Below are positions 26,774-36,347 of a stretch of 64,000 bases of DNA, in pieces (positions within the stretch are counted from its first letter, which is position 1; each line of letters opens with the position of its first letter). The notes under the pieces are model-generated. The model did not search any database and had not been told where the DNA came from. It saw only the letters and a list, made by a program, of their open reading frames with translations. Source of the stretch: Winogradskyella eximia (GTDB lineage Bacteria > Bacteroidota > Bacteroidia > Flavobacteriales > Flavobacteriaceae); contig NZ_QRDV01000001.1 in the NCBI RefSeq assembly GCF_003386165.1, forward strand, positions 1,306,663-1,370,662, written 5' to 3'. Both the position numbers and the translations under genes were made by a program.

Positions 26774-28003
26774 AATTTTGAGTTATTTATAGCTAAACGT
26801 ATAATAGGCAATAAAACGTATAAAAGTAGTGTTTCGGCACCAATAATTAAAATTGGTATCGCAGCAATTGCTATTGGTATTATTGTAATGCTTATTGCAA
26901 TCGCAACAGGTTTAGGATTACAGCAGAAAATTAGGGATAAAGTTGTAGCATTTAATGGCCATATAGAAATCACTAATTACGATACTAATGCGTCAGATGA
27001 ATCTCAGGTACCAATTTCTATCAACCAAGATTTTTATCCTAATTTTAAAGATGTAGACGGTGTAAAACACATTCAAGCTGTAGCTACCAAATTTGCAGTG
27101 ATTAGAACCGAAACGGATTTTGAAGGTGTGGTTGTAAAAGGTGTTGGAGCCGATTATAATTGGGAATATTTTAAAGAATTTTTAGTCAAAGGAAGACTTC
27201 CAGATTTTACACAAAATCGAAATGAAGAAGCATTAATTTCAAGTTATCTTGCTAATCGATTAGGATTTAAAGTCGGTGATAAGTTTCAAACTTTATTTAC
27301 CGAAGAGATAGATAGATTACCTCGTATTATTAATTTTGAAATTGTAGGGATTTACAATTCAGGTTTTCAAGAGCTTGATGAAAAATTTTTAATAGCCGAT
27401 TTAAGGCATGTGCAACGTCTTAATAAATGGGAAGCTGACCAAATAGGAAGTTTTGAGGTTTTTATTGATGATTTTTCTCAAATTGATGAAAAGACAGTTG
27501 AAGTATATAAAGCGATTCCATCTTTAATGAATGCGACTTCAATTACTCAAAAATATTATACCATCTTCGAGTGGATTAAGATTTTCGATAACAATACTTA
27601 TGGTATTATAGCTATTATGATTATTGTAGCAGGTATTAATATGATTACCGCTTTATTGGTTTTAATCTTAGAACGTACGAGTATGATTGGGATCTTAAAA
27701 GCGTTAGGTAGCTCTAACTGGACCATCAGAAAAGTATTTCTTTACAATGCTTCTTATTTAGTTGGGTTGGGATTACTTTGGGGAAATATTATAGGTTTAG
27801 GTTTATTGTTTGCACAGAAGTATTTTGAGCTGTTTCCATTAAATCCAGATACCTATTACGTAAGTACAGCGCCTGTTTACATCAGTTGGGAATATATTGT
27901 AATTCTTAACCTTGGTACATTTATAGCTTGTTTATTAATGCTATTAATTCCTTCAGTTATTATTTCTAAGATTTCCCCAGTTAAAGCGATTCGATTTGAT
28001 TAA
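26771..28003 (+). CDS. LolC/E-like ABC transporter permease
   Basis: A 410-aa inner-membrane permease of the FtsX/MacB-LolE superfamily, with one N-terminal helix (about 25-48), a ~200-residue periplasmic MacB_PCD-like domain, and three C-terminal helices (about 275-400) ending in the coupling region ISKISPVKAIRFD. Family members extract lipoproteins from the inner membrane for transport to the outer membrane; that role is inferred here. The start is TTG, since MNFELFIAKRIIG is the family N-terminus and an in-frame stop lies 18 bases upstream. The ATPase partner is not adjacent. Confidence 0.88.
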   Translation: MNFELFIAKRIIGNKTYKSSVSAPIIKIGIAAIAIGIIVMLIAIATGLGLQQKIRDKVVAFNGHIEITNYDTNASDESQVPISINQDFYPNFKDVDGVKHIQAVATKFAVIRTETDFEGVVVKGVGADYNWEYFKEFLVKGRLPDFTQNRNEEALISSYLANRLGFKVGDKFQTLFTEEIDRLPRIINFEIVGIYNSGFQELDEKFLIADLRHVQRLNKWEADQIGSFEVFIDDFSQIDEKTVEVYKAIPSLMNATSITQKYYTIFEWIKIFDNNTYGIIAIMIIVAGINMITALLVLILERTSMIGILKALGSSNWTIRKVFLYNASYLVGLGLLWGNIIGLGLLFAQKYFELFPLNPDTYYVSTAPVYISWEYIVILNLGTFIACLLMLLIPSVIISKISPVKAIRFD

Positions 28004-28122
28004 TAATGCATTGTTAGCTTCAGATTATCAACTAATAAACGCTTTCAATTATAAATGCTTTTTGCTAAAGGCATAACACTATTATTATAACCTTTTTAAC
28101 TTTATACTTCTAACTTTTCACT

Positions 28123-28130
28123 TATTTTTG
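28123..28130 (+). promoter_or_regulatory. Putative -7 promoter element of the cysteine synthase gene
   Basis: TATTTTTG, followed by CA, matches TAnnTTTG and ends 19 bases before the ATG at 28150. No clear -33 TTTG is visible. Confidence 0.45.
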
Positions 28131-28149
28131 CATCCTTGAAAAAACAATT

Positions 28150-29130
28150 ATGGAATACGTAGAAAATATATTAGGTACAATAGGGAATACACCATTAGTG
28201 AAAATGAATAAGCTAGTGGAAGACTTGCCATGTCTAGTACTTGCAAAATACGAAACTTTTAATCCTGGGAATTCTGTAAAAGACCGAATGGCTTTACAGA
28301 TGATTGAAGATGCAGAGGCAGATGGTCGTTTAAAACCAGGAGGAACCATAATTGAAGGTACTTCAGGAAACACAGGTATGGGATTAGCTTTGGCAGCTAT
28401 TGTAAAAGGATACAAATGTATTTTTGTAATGGCAGATAAGCAATCTAAAGAAAAAGTAGATATTATGCGTGCTGTAGGAGCACAAGTTATTGTTTGCCCA
28501 ACAGCAGTAGAGCCAGACGACCCAAGGAGTTATTATTCAGTATCAAAACGATTAGGTGAAGAAACTCCAAATTCTTGGTATGTTAATCAATACGATAATC
28601 CAAGTAATACTAAAGCGCATTACGAAAGTACAGGTCCAGAAATCTGGAAACAAACCGATGGTAAAATCACACATTTTGTAGTGGGTGTTGGTACAGGAGG
28701 AACTATTTCTGGCGTTGGAAAATACCTAAAAGAACAAAATCCAAATATTAAAGTTTGGGGAGTTGATACGTATGGTTCTGTATTTAAAAAATATCACGAA
28801 ACAGGTATCTTTGATGAAAAAGAAATCTACCCTTATGTAACAGAAGGCATTGGTGAAGATATTTTACCAAAAAATGTAGATTTTAGTATTATTGATGGTT
28901 TTACTAAGGTAACAGATAAAGACGCATGCGTTTACACACAACGTTTAGCAAAAGAAGAGGGTATGTTTTTAGGAAACTCAGCCGGATCAGCAATAAAGGG
29001 TGTATTGCAATTAAAAGAACATTTTAAACCAGAAGATGTAGTTGTGGTATTATTTCATGATCATGGTAGTCGTTATGTAGGTAAAATGTTTAATGACGAT
29101 TGGATGCGTAAGATGGGATATATTGATTAA
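28150..29130 (+). CDS. cysM: PLP-dependent cysteine synthase (CysM/CysK family)
   Basis: Makes L-cysteine from O-acetylserine (or a related activated serine) and sulphide. The 326-aa fold-type II PLP enzyme has the Schiff-base lysine K44 in NPGNSVKDRMA, the phosphate/substrate loop EGTSGNTGMGLALAA, the PLP phosphate-binding GVGTGGTISGVGKYL, and GNSAGSAIKG near the end. The gene has its own -7 box and a terminator, so it is monocistronic. CysK, CysM and cystathionine beta-synthase-like members are hard to tell apart by eye; the symbol is the best guess. Confidence 0.88.
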   Translation: MEYVENILGTIGNTPLVKMNKLVEDLPCLVLAKYETFNPGNSVKDRMALQMIEDAEADGRLKPGGTIIEGTSGNTGMGLALAAIVKGYKCIFVMADKQSKEKVDIMRAVGAQVIVCPTAVEPDDPRSYYSVSKRLGEETPNSWYVNQYDNPSNTKAHYESTGPEIWKQTDGKITHFVVGVGTGGTISGVGKYLKEQNPNIKVWGVDTYGSVFKKYHETGIFDEKEIYPYVTEGIGEDILPKNVDFSIIDGFTKVTDKDACVYTQRLAKEEGMFLGNSAGSAIKGVLQLKEHFKPEDVVVVLFHDHGSRYVGKMFNDDWMRKMGYID

Positions 29131-29168
29131 ATCTTCCTGCGAAAGCAGTAATCTTATTATATAAAAAT

Positions 29169-29200
29169 AAAAATCTTGGGTACTTACTCAGGATTTTTTT
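29169..29200 (+). terminator. Hairpin terminator after cysteine synthase
   Basis: AAAAATCTTGGGT (29169-29181) pairs with ACTCAGGATTTTT (29186-29198), 13 pairs including two G-T, loop ACTT, ending in a T run. Confidence 0.85.
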
Positions 29201-29265
29201 GTTTCTGTAATTGCTATGTTCTCAATAACAGTTTAATTTTTTTATTAAACCCTCACTAATGGTAG

Positions 29266-30378
29266 ATGGCAGAGCCAATACCTTACCTTCACCCAAAAGC
29301 AGTTCTGTCTATGGATATTGAAGTAAAAGTGAATAAACCAAACCCAATTTTATCCAAAGAAAAAGTGGTAATCTATAATCGTAATGTAGATGTTAAGTCC
29401 ACAATTAAAGCTTTAGAGACTGGCAACAATGTTTTAATTACAGAATTTTATAATAACGGATCTATCCTAATTAAAGAGTTGCAACAACATCTTAGTGAAA
29501 AATTACCTAACAAATCGTTTAAAGAACAACGTGAATTTAGATTAGTATATCATAAATTGTCTAATCTTATACTAATAGAAATTGAGAATCATCAATTACT
29601 AGTTAAAAAATCACCAAATATTGGTTGGTTTGAAAAACTATATCCAGATACTAAAGATTTGCTTTTAACCTATCCGCAAGTACAAGGGTTAAATAGTTCT
29701 TGGCAATGGTATAAAAACGGAATTACTATTCCTGTTTTACGAAACAAGATTCATCCTTATTATGGCGTTTATTTTCCAACACGTTTTGAGCATTTAGAGT
29801 TGTTTGATAATTGGCTAAAGCGCTATTCTGGTCCTAAAAAGACAGCTATCGATGTTGGTATTGGCAGCGGAATATTAGCCATGCAATTAGTAAAGCATGG
29901 TTTTCAAAAAGTATTGGGTACGGATACTAATTCTAATGCCATTGTTGGTTTGAAAGAATCTATGGGGACGACAAAACTCTCTCGAAAGATAGAGCTAGAT
30001 TTTGCATCACTTTTTGGCAAATGGAACCAACCAACAGAACTCATTATTTTTAATCCTCCTTGGTTACCAGAAACTCGTAATTCAGAAAACTTAGATGAAG
30101 CTATTTATTATAATAAAAGCTTATTTAATAATTTCTTTGAAGCGGCAAAAGAAAGATTATTACCAGACGGTAAGTTGGTGCTTATATTTTCAAATTTAGC
30201 ACAAATTATAGGCTTATCAAAGGAGAACCCGATAGAACAAGAGATAGCAAATGGTGGACGATTTCAATTAGAGCGTTGTTTTACTAAAAATGTAAAAAAA
30301 GGATCTGAAAAAACGAAGCGCGATTTAAATTGGAGGAATAAAGAGGAAGTTGAGCTTTGGGTTTTAACTCATAAATAA
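29266..30378 (+). CDS. SAM-dependent methyltransferase with NPPW motif
   Basis: A 370-aa protein whose C-terminal half (about 175-335) is a class I methyltransferase: SAM motif AIDVGIGSGILAMQL and catalytic motif IIFNPPWLPETR. The NPP(Y/W) motif marks enzymes that methylate an amide or exocyclic amine, such as PrmC-type protein-glutamine and N6-adenine methyltransferases. The ~170-residue N-terminal part has no recognised fold and may select the substrate. It is a single gene between terminator-bounded units. The exact substrate is unknown. Confidence 0.82.
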   Translation: MAEPIPYLHPKAVLSMDIEVKVNKPNPILSKEKVVIYNRNVDVKSTIKALETGNNVLITEFYNNGSILIKELQQHLSEKLPNKSFKEQREFRLVYHKLSNLILIEIENHQLLVKKSPNIGWFEKLYPDTKDLLLTYPQVQGLNSSWQWYKNGITIPVLRNKIHPYYGVYFPTRFEHLELFDNWLKRYSGPKKTAIDVGIGSGILAMQLVKHGFQKVLGTDTNSNAIVGLKESMGTTKLSRKIELDFASLFGKWNQPTELIIFNPPWLPETRNSENLDEAIYYNKSLFNNFFEAAKERLLPDGKLVLIFSNLAQIIGLSKENPIEQEIANGGRFQLERCFTKNVKKGSEKTKRDLNWRNKEEVELWVLTHK

Positions 30379-30760
30379 AGTGTAAACAATAGTGATTATC
30401 GTAATTGCGAGATGTTATGCCGAGAAAAGTCTAAATGACTAATAACGAGAAAATCTATTTGTTTCTAGTTTAAGCTTACAGGTTTTACTTGTCTATGAGC
30501 TTATTTAGCTATCTTGATTAACTAAATAGTATATATGAAACAAGTTTACAAATCAACCTCTATTATTGATTTTGAAAGTTTTACTTCCAGTTTAAAGCTT
30601 GGTGTTTATCTTTTAAAATTGATGACTACGGAAGGAGAATCAATCACTAAAAAAACTTATAAAAGCATAGATTAAAATGCTTTAGAGTGTTACAAATGAT
30701 GTAGGTCATTTTAGAAGTGAGTACTAAAAAGTATCTTAGAGTATTAAATATTAATGCTTT
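30379..30760. other. Intergenic region with a decayed gene fragment
   Basis: About 380 bases. Apart from the 46-codon T9SS sorting-domain fragment at 30535-30675 I see no gene, hairpin with T tract, or clear promoter. Confidence 0.6.
30535..30675 (+). pseudogene. Orphan fragment of a T9SS type A sorting domain
   Basis: A 46-codon frame (ATG to TAA) whose last ~30 residues, GVYLLKLMTTEGESITKKTY plus KSID, match the end of type A C-terminal sorting domains (pattern GxYxxKxxTxxGExxTKKxxK). Such domains sit at the C-terminus of much larger proteins exported by the type IX secretion system. The frame is closed by a stop 10 bases upstream of the ATG, and nothing upstream resembles a passenger domain. 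It is most likely the remains of a deleted secreted-protein gene; a free-standing peptide is less likely. Confidence 0.6.
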
Positions 30761-31087
30761 ATGAAAACTTCTAAACATAAATTACACAAAAAAATCTATT
30801 GGGTTTTAATCATTTTATCCTTAGTTATTGATTATATCTTTTATAGTGTTTTAAAAGATCAGTTCTCGTTATTCTTTCTTGTTTGTTTTTCTGGCATACC
30901 TTTCTTCTTATTTGCGACAGGGTGTTTTGGGTTATTATGGCCAAAAATTAAACCAGAAGGAGATGATGAAGTTTATATTAGCCATTCATTAATAATAGGC
31001 TTACTTTTTATCGTTTTGTTTTTTATTCATGTTTGGATTATTTTACCAAGTATTTGTCCAGAATTTGGTACACTTTTAGGGGTTTAA
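30761..31087 (+). CDS. Small membrane protein of unknown function
   Basis: A 108-aa protein with three hydrophobic segments (about 12-29, 35-58 and 75-98) separated by short loops; the central loop reads WPKIKPEGDDEVYIS. The N-terminus is Lys/His-rich, predicting a cytoplasmic start. No family recognised. It is a single gene upstream of the DUF2851 gene, with a 67-bp gap. Confidence 0.7.
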   Translation: MKTSKHKLHKKIYWVLIILSLVIDYIFYSVLKDQFSLFFLVCFSGIPFFLFATGCFGLLWPKIKPEGDDEVYISHSLIIGLLFIVLFFIHVWIILPSICPEFGTLLGV

Positions 31088-31154
31088 AACTTATGATAAT
31101 TAGTAATTTAAAATTAACTTATGTTTTTTAACGTATAAATTTTATTTTAGCTAA

Positions 31155-32432
31155 ATGCAAGAAGACTTCCTTCATTACATTTGGAAACATAAAGCCTTCG
31201 ACTCCTTATTGTTAAAAACAACAAAAGACGAAACGATTAGTATTTCTAATTTAGGACAGCACAATCATAATGCTGGTCCAGATTTCTTCAATGCACAACT
31301 AAGTATTGCAGATCAGCTTTGGGCTGGTAATGTAGAGATACATATTAAATCTTCGGATTGGTATATACATAACCACGAAATCGATAAAGCTTATGATAAT
31401 GTCATTCTACACGTGGTTTGGGAACATGATACCGAAATCTTTAGAAAAGATAATTCTGAAATTCCAACTTTAGAACTTAAGCACTATGTAGATAAAAACT
31501 TGATCTATAAATATGAAAAACTGATGCAATCTAAATCTTGGATTAATTGTGAATCTAGTTTTTTAGAGGTGGATGATTTTTTACTTAATAATTGGTTAGA
31601 ACGACTTTATATAGAACGCTTAGAAAGAAAATCTGAAACTATTGAGCAATTACTGCAAGATTCTAATAGCGATTGGGAAGCGGTTTTGTTTAAGATGTTA
31701 TTAAAGAATTTTGGACTTAAAGTAAATGGAGAATCGTTTTTTAGCTTGGCAAATTCAATAGATTTTTCAATCATAAGAAAATTGCAAAATGATGTTTTAG
31801 ATTTGGAAGCCTTGCTTTTTGGTCAGTCAGGTTTGTTGATAGACGAAAATATTGAAGACCGTTATTTTATATATTTAAAAAATCGCTATGGGTTTTTAAA
31901 GCAAAAATTCAAACTAGAAAATCAAGGAGTATTACCACTACAGTTTTTTAGATTACGACCACCAAATTTTCCAACCATTCGATTGTCTCAATTTGCAAAT
32001 TTATACAGTTTAGAACAGAATTTGTTTTCAAAAGTGATGCAATTTAATACACGAGATGAGTTTTATTCATTTTTTAATAAAGGAGTTACAACGTTTTGGA
32101 CATCACATTATACGTTTGCTAAAACTTCAAAAGTGTTTAAAAAAGTCTTAACCAAATCTTTCATAGATTTACTAATCATTAATACGCTAATTCCATTAAA
32201 ATTTAGTTATGCTAAATCGCAAGGAAAGACTATTGATGATAATGTATTCAAGCTTATAAAAGAGATTAAGATAGAGAATAATAGCATAGTGTCTAAATTT
32301 TTAGATTTAAAAGCTATAGAGAAAAATGCATTAAGTTCTCAGGCTTTATTGCAATTAAAACAAGATTATTGTGATAAAAATAAGTGTCTTCAATGTGCAA
32401 TAGGCAATAGTTTAATTGTGAAAAAGAAGTAA
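31155..32432 (+). CDS. DUF2851 family protein
   Basis: A 425-aa soluble protein of the DUF2851 family, common in Bacteroidota. The N-terminus (MQEDFLHYIWKHKAFDS ... LGQHNHNAGPDFFNAQL) and the stretch WAGNVEIHIKSSDWYIHNH are characteristic. The conserved Asp/Glu plus HIKSSDW arrangement looks like a nuclease-type core (GPDF, E-x-HxK), which I offer only as inference. The C-terminus has a CDKNKCLQCAIG cysteine motif that could bind metal. The PspC gene follows 8 bp later. Confidence 0.86.
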   Translation: MQEDFLHYIWKHKAFDSLLLKTTKDETISISNLGQHNHNAGPDFFNAQLSIADQLWAGNVEIHIKSSDWYIHNHEIDKAYDNVILHVVWEHDTEIFRKDNSEIPTLELKHYVDKNLIYKYEKLMQSKSWINCESSFLEVDDFLLNNWLERLYIERLERKSETIEQLLQDSNSDWEAVLFKMLLKNFGLKVNGESFFSLANSIDFSIIRKLQNDVLDLEALLFGQSGLLIDENIEDRYFIYLKNRYGFLKQKFKLENQGVLPLQFFRLRPPNFPTIRLSQFANLYSLEQNLFSKVMQFNTRDEFYSFFNKGVTTFWTSHYTFAKTSKVFKKVLTKSFIDLLIINTLIPLKFSYAKSQGKTIDDNVFKLIKEIKIENNSIVSKFLDLKAIEKNALSSQALLQLKQDYCDKNKCLQCAIGNSLIVKKK

Positions 32433-32440
32433 ATTGCAGC

Positions 32441-32668
32441 ATGAAATGGTTCTACAACTTATTATTGTATTTTCAAAAACGAGGTTATTATGTTTGTCAA
32501 CGTATTGCAGACCGCTTAGGTATTAGAGCTAAAATTGTGAGAACCACGTTTATGTATCTTACTTTTGTAACCGTAGGTTTTGGTTTTGCACTATATTTGT
32601 TTTTGGCGTTTTGGATGCGAATTAAAGATATAGTATACACAAAACGATCTTCTGTTTTCGACTTATAA
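32441..32668 (+). CDS. PspC-domain membrane protein
   Basis: A 75-aa protein with the PspC fold (PF04024): RIADRLGIRAKIVRTTFMYLTFVTVGFGFALYLFLAFWM, with one strong transmembrane helix (about 39-60). PspC domains take part in the phage-shock envelope stress response in other bacteria; no other psp gene is nearby. It lies 8 bp after the DUF2851 gene and 15 bp before the K+ channel gene, so all three are likely cotranscribed. Confidence 0.85.
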   Translation: MKWFYNLLLYFQKRGYYVCQRIADRLGIRAKIVRTTFMYLTFVTVGFGFALYLFLAFWMRIKDIVYTKRSSVFDL

Positions 32669-32683
32669 TTACATTGTTATTAC

Positions 32684-33706
32684 ATGGATAATCCACTTTT
32701 AAGACTTTATAGATCTAAGATTTACACGGCTGTAATGATGTTAGTGCTTTTACTCTGTATTGGAGTTTTGGGTTACAGATTTATTTCAGATTTTGAATGG
32801 CTAGATGCGCTCTACATGACTGTAATAACAATAACTACAGTGGGTTTTGCAGAGGTAAATCCTTTAGATGAACAATCTAAAATTTTTACAATATTTTTAA
32901 TATTGGCAAGTGTAGTTATTGTGGGTTACGCTATTTCAATAATCACCGAATTTATATTAAATAGAAATAATATAGAAGATATAAAACAACGTAAGATGCA
33001 GAAGAAAATTGATGCTATGACTAATCATATTATTATTTGTGGTTATGGACGTAATGGTAAACAAGCGGCAAAAAAGTTAAGTGATTACGGAAAACCTTTT
33101 GTAATTATTGAGCGTAATAAAGAAACTATTGAAAAATTTCAAGACGATGATATTATCTTTATTGAAGGAAATGCGAACGAAGATGAAATACTTCTTTCTG
33201 CAGGTATCGATAAAGCAAGTACGCTAATTTGTGCTTTGCCAAATGATGCAGATAATTTATTTGTGGTATTATCAGCTAGACAGATTAATTCAAAATTGAC
33301 CATAATAAGCCGAGCTTCTGAGGAAACTTCGTATAATAAGTTAAAATTGGCAGGTGCTAATAATGTTATTCTACCAGATAGAATAGGAGGTGATCATATG
33401 GCATCTTTAGTGGTAATTCCAGATTTGGTAGAGTTTATCGATAATTTAGGGATTGTGGGAGAACGTAATATCAATATTGAAGAAGTTAAAGTAGAACAGC
33501 TTTATAATATTAATGAAGTTAAAACCATCAGAGACTTAGATTTACGTAGAAAAACAGGTTGTACTGTTATTGGTTTTAAAGATGATAAAGGAGATTATAT
33601 TGTAAATCCTGAAGCAGAAACAAAGTTGATTCCAGGTTCTAAAATTATTGTTTTAGGGCGTCCAGAACAGATTGTGAAACTGAATTCTAAATATAATATT
33701 GTATAA
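32684..33706 (+). CDS. RCK-gated potassium channel
   Basis: A 340-aa two-helix potassium channel. Transmembrane helix 1 (about 13-33), pore helix and selectivity filter TTVGFAE (51-57), and helix 2 (about 66-88) are followed by a TrkA-N (RCK) domain with nucleotide-binding motif IIICGYGRNGKQAAKKL, and a TrkA-C domain from about residue 245. The filter reads TVGFAE instead of the canonical TVGYGD. It is predicted to carry K+ across the inner membrane under ligand (NAD(H) or nucleotide) control. Confidence 0.9.
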   Translation: MDNPLLRLYRSKIYTAVMMLVLLLCIGVLGYRFISDFEWLDALYMTVITITTVGFAEVNPLDEQSKIFTIFLILASVVIVGYAISIITEFILNRNNIEDIKQRKMQKKIDAMTNHIIICGYGRNGKQAAKKLSDYGKPFVIIERNKETIEKFQDDDIIFIEGNANEDEILLSAGIDKASTLICALPNDADNLFVVLSARQINSKLTIISRASEETSYNKLKLAGANNVILPDRIGGDHMASLVVIPDLVEFIDNLGIVGERNINIEEVKVEQLYNINEVKTIRDLDLRRKTGCTVIGFKDDKGDYIVNPEAETKLIPGSKIIVLGRPEQIVKLNSKYNIV

Positions 33707-33804
33707 AAATTCAATCGTTTTATAGCTTCAGACTTTATTGGTTCAGTTTTTTTTTGCATCTTGTCATCTTATAAACTAAAAAAAACTAACTAATCACTAC
33801 ACAC

Positions 33805-35430
33805 ATGAAGAAGTATCTTCTATCAATTCTTACACTTTTATTACCACTATTAAACTTTGCTCAAGAAACAACTTCCGAAAAAATTGATACCATTTTTAAG
33901 GATTATACAGGTTGGTTTGTTGATGCTATTTTTTATGAAATTCCATTTTCAGAAACATATAAAATTCCATGGGTGCTAATTGTATTAATAGGTGGAGCAT
34001 TGTTTTTTACTATCTATTTTAAATTTATAAATATTACTGGTTTTAGAATGGCTATTAGAGTTGTTAAAGGGCAGTATGAAGATATTGAAAAACATGGAGC
34101 AGACACTTTATATGGTGATAATACTGCAAATGAGGGTGAAAACATAATTGAAACCATGAGAGATGATGGTGCAGACGGAGAAGTTTCGCATTTTCAGGCT
34201 TTAACAGCAGCTTTATCAGCAACTGTTGGTTTAGGGAATATAGCAGGTGTTGCTGTAGCCTTATCTATTGGTGGACCTGGAGCAACATTTTGGATGATTG
34301 TTGCAGGATTATTAGGAATGGCTTCAAAATTTGCTGAATGTACACTTGGTGTAAAATATAGAGATGTTGGTGATGATGGTACCGTTTATGGTGGTCCAAT
34401 GTACTACTTAACTAAAGGTTTAAAAGCCAAAGGTATGGGTGGTTTTGGTAAAGTGCTAGCTGTATTGTTTGCCATATTTGTGATAGGAGGTTCTTTTGGT
34501 GGTGGAAATATGTTTCAAGCCAATCAAGCTGCTGCGCAATTTGTTAAAGTATTCGATTTAGATCCGGCTTCTAATGCAGGTCTTTATTTTGGTTTAGTTA
34601 TGGCAGCTCTTGTAGCAGTTGTAATTATTGGTGGAATAAAGCGTATTGCTAAAGTAACTGAAAAAGTAGTGCCATTTATGGCAGGAATATATGTGTTAGC
34701 TTCTTTAATAATTCTAGGTGCTAATTTTAGTTTAATTGATGATGCATTTGCATTGATTTATGAAGGTGCATTCTCAGGATTGGGTATAGCTGGTGGACTT
34801 GTTGGTGTAATGATTCAAGGTATTAGAAGAGGAGCATTTTCTAATGAAGCCGGAGTTGGTTCTGCTGCAATTGCACACTCTGCGGTCCGTATTAAATATC
34901 CTGCATCAGAAGGTATTGTTGCGCTTTTAGAACCATTTGTAGATACCGTTGTTATCTGTACAATGACAGCATTGGTTATTGTAATCACTAATTTTGATGG
35001 TGGTTTTATGGAATATGGTGTTGAAATTACAGAAGGTGTTGAAATTACAGCTACAGCTTTTGATTCTGTGATTCCGCATTTCTCAATTGTACTTACAATC
35101 GCTGTTATATTATTTGCTTTTTCAACTATGATTTCTTGGTCTTACTATGGTATGCAAGGTTGGGTGTTTTTATTCGGAAAGGGTAAAGCATCAGATTTAG
35201 CTTATAAAATATTATTCTTATTCTTTGTAGTTGTTGGTGCTTCTATAAGCTTAGGAGCTGTAATTAATTTCTCTGATGCCATGATTTTTGCTATGGTTGT
35301 ACCTAATATAATAGGTGTAGTGATTTTGTCTCCAGTCATTAAGAAGGAATTAAATAAATATTATAAAGCTATCAACGTTAAGAATGATGCCATTGAAGAT
35401 GGAGCAGATGATTTAAATGAAATTTTATAA
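33805..35430 (+). CDS. Alanine/glycine:cation symporter (AgcS family)
   Basis: A 541-aa sodium:amino-acid symporter with about ten transmembrane segments. Family motifs include ALSATVGLGNIAGVAVALSIGGPGATFWM, KFAECTLGVKYR and GIRRGAFSNEAGVGSAAIAHSA. It begins with a cleavable-looking signal sequence (MKKYLLSILTLLLPLLNFAQ) and a ~35-residue periplasmic stretch before the first helix, which is common in Bacteroidota members. It imports alanine or glycine with Na+. An HhH gene follows 16 bp later. Confidence 0.94.
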   Translation: MKKYLLSILTLLLPLLNFAQETTSEKIDTIFKDYTGWFVDAIFYEIPFSETYKIPWVLIVLIGGALFFTIYFKFINITGFRMAIRVVKGQYEDIEKHGADTLYGDNTANEGENIIETMRDDGADGEVSHFQALTAALSATVGLGNIAGVAVALSIGGPGATFWMIVAGLLGMASKFAECTLGVKYRDVGDDGTVYGGPMYYLTKGLKAKGMGGFGKVLAVLFAIFVIGGSFGGGNMFQANQAAAQFVKVFDLDPASNAGLYFGLVMAALVAVVIIGGIKRIAKVTEKVVPFMAGIYVLASLIILGANFSLIDDAFALIYEGAFSGLGIAGGLVGVMIQGIRRGAFSNEAGVGSAAIAHSAVRIKYPASEGIVALLEPFVDTVVICTMTALVIVITNFDGGFMEYGVEITEGVEITATAFDSVIPHFSIVLTIAVILFAFSTMISWSYYGMQGWVFLFGKGKASDLAYKILFLFFVVVGASISLGAVINFSDAMIFAMVVPNIIGVVILSPVIKKELNKYYKAINVKNDAIEDGADDLNEIL

Positions 35431-35446
35431 AATAGAATTATAAAGT

Positions 35447-36334
35447 ATGAAATCCCATTTCTTGTTTACTAATCAACAACGGAATGGGATTTTTTTATTG
35501 TTGGCTGTAATAGTGATTATTCAATGTATCTATTGGTTTGTACCAAATATTTTCACGGATACAACTACGGATAAACCTGTAAACGAAAATGAATTAGAAA
35601 CGTTTAGAAAAGAAGTAGATTCATTACGACTAGTTGAAATAGAAAATAGGAAACCAAAAATTTATCCTTTCAATCCAAATTATATAACAGATTATAAAGG
35701 TTATACTTTAGGAATGACAAATGAAGAAATCGATAGGCTTCATAAATTTAGAGAACGTAACCAATGGGTTAATTCAGCTAAAGACTTTCAAAAAGTTACC
35801 AAGGTTTCAGATTCATTTTTAGACATAATTTCTCCTTATTTTAAATTTCCAGATTGGGTAACAAATCCTAAGCCAAAGACTCAAGGTTATAGTAATTCTT
35901 ATTCAAATTCTTCAAAACCTAAAACATATCAACAGAAGGTAGACTTAAATTTAGCAACGGCAAATCAGTTAAAAAAGGTTTATGGTGTTGGCGAAAAATT
36001 ATCCGAACGGATTATAAAATATAGAGACAAGTACAAGGGAGGGTTTATTTCAGATGTTCAACTTAGTGAAGTTTATGGATTGTCTCCAGAAGTTATAGAG
36101 CGTATTAAAAATGATTTTACGGTTAAAACACCAAGAGCAATTAAAACTTATAATCTTAACACAGCAACTAGAGATGAGTTAGTCACTATTCAATTTATCG
36201 ATTACGAAGTGGCTCATAATATTATTGAAGAACGAACTCTTAGAGATGGCTTTAAATCTCTAGAAGAGTTAACAAAAGTTGAAGATTTCCCCATCAAAAA
36301 ATTCGATATAATTAAGCTATATTTGTATTTATAA
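35447..36334 (+). CDS. ComEA-like helix-hairpin-helix protein
   Basis: A 295-aa protein with an N-terminal transmembrane helix (about 13-32) and three HhH-type modules: residues ~80-125 (DYKGYTLGMTNEEIDRLHKFRERN), ~165-225 (VDLNLATANQLKKVYGVGEKLSERIIKYRDKYKGGF, the classic ComEA motif) and ~235-290 (YNLNTATRDELVTIQFIDYEVAHNII). ComEA proteins bind DNA during natural transformation; no other competence gene is present, so the role is open. It is in a probable operon with agcS upstream and the acyl-CoA dehydrogenase downstream (13 bp). Confidence 0.87.
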   Translation: MKSHFLFTNQQRNGIFLLLAVIVIIQCIYWFVPNIFTDTTTDKPVNENELETFRKEVDSLRLVEIENRKPKIYPFNPNYITDYKGYTLGMTNEEIDRLHKFRERNQWVNSAKDFQKVTKVSDSFLDIISPYFKFPDWVTNPKPKTQGYSNSYSNSSKPKTYQQKVDLNLATANQLKKVYGVGEKLSERIIKYRDKYKGGFISDVQLSEVYGLSPEVIERIKNDFTVKTPRAIKTYNLNTATRDELVTIQFIDYEVAHNIIEERTLRDGFKSLEELTKVEDFPIKKFDIIKLYLYL

Positions 36335-36347
36335 CAAACAACAATTT

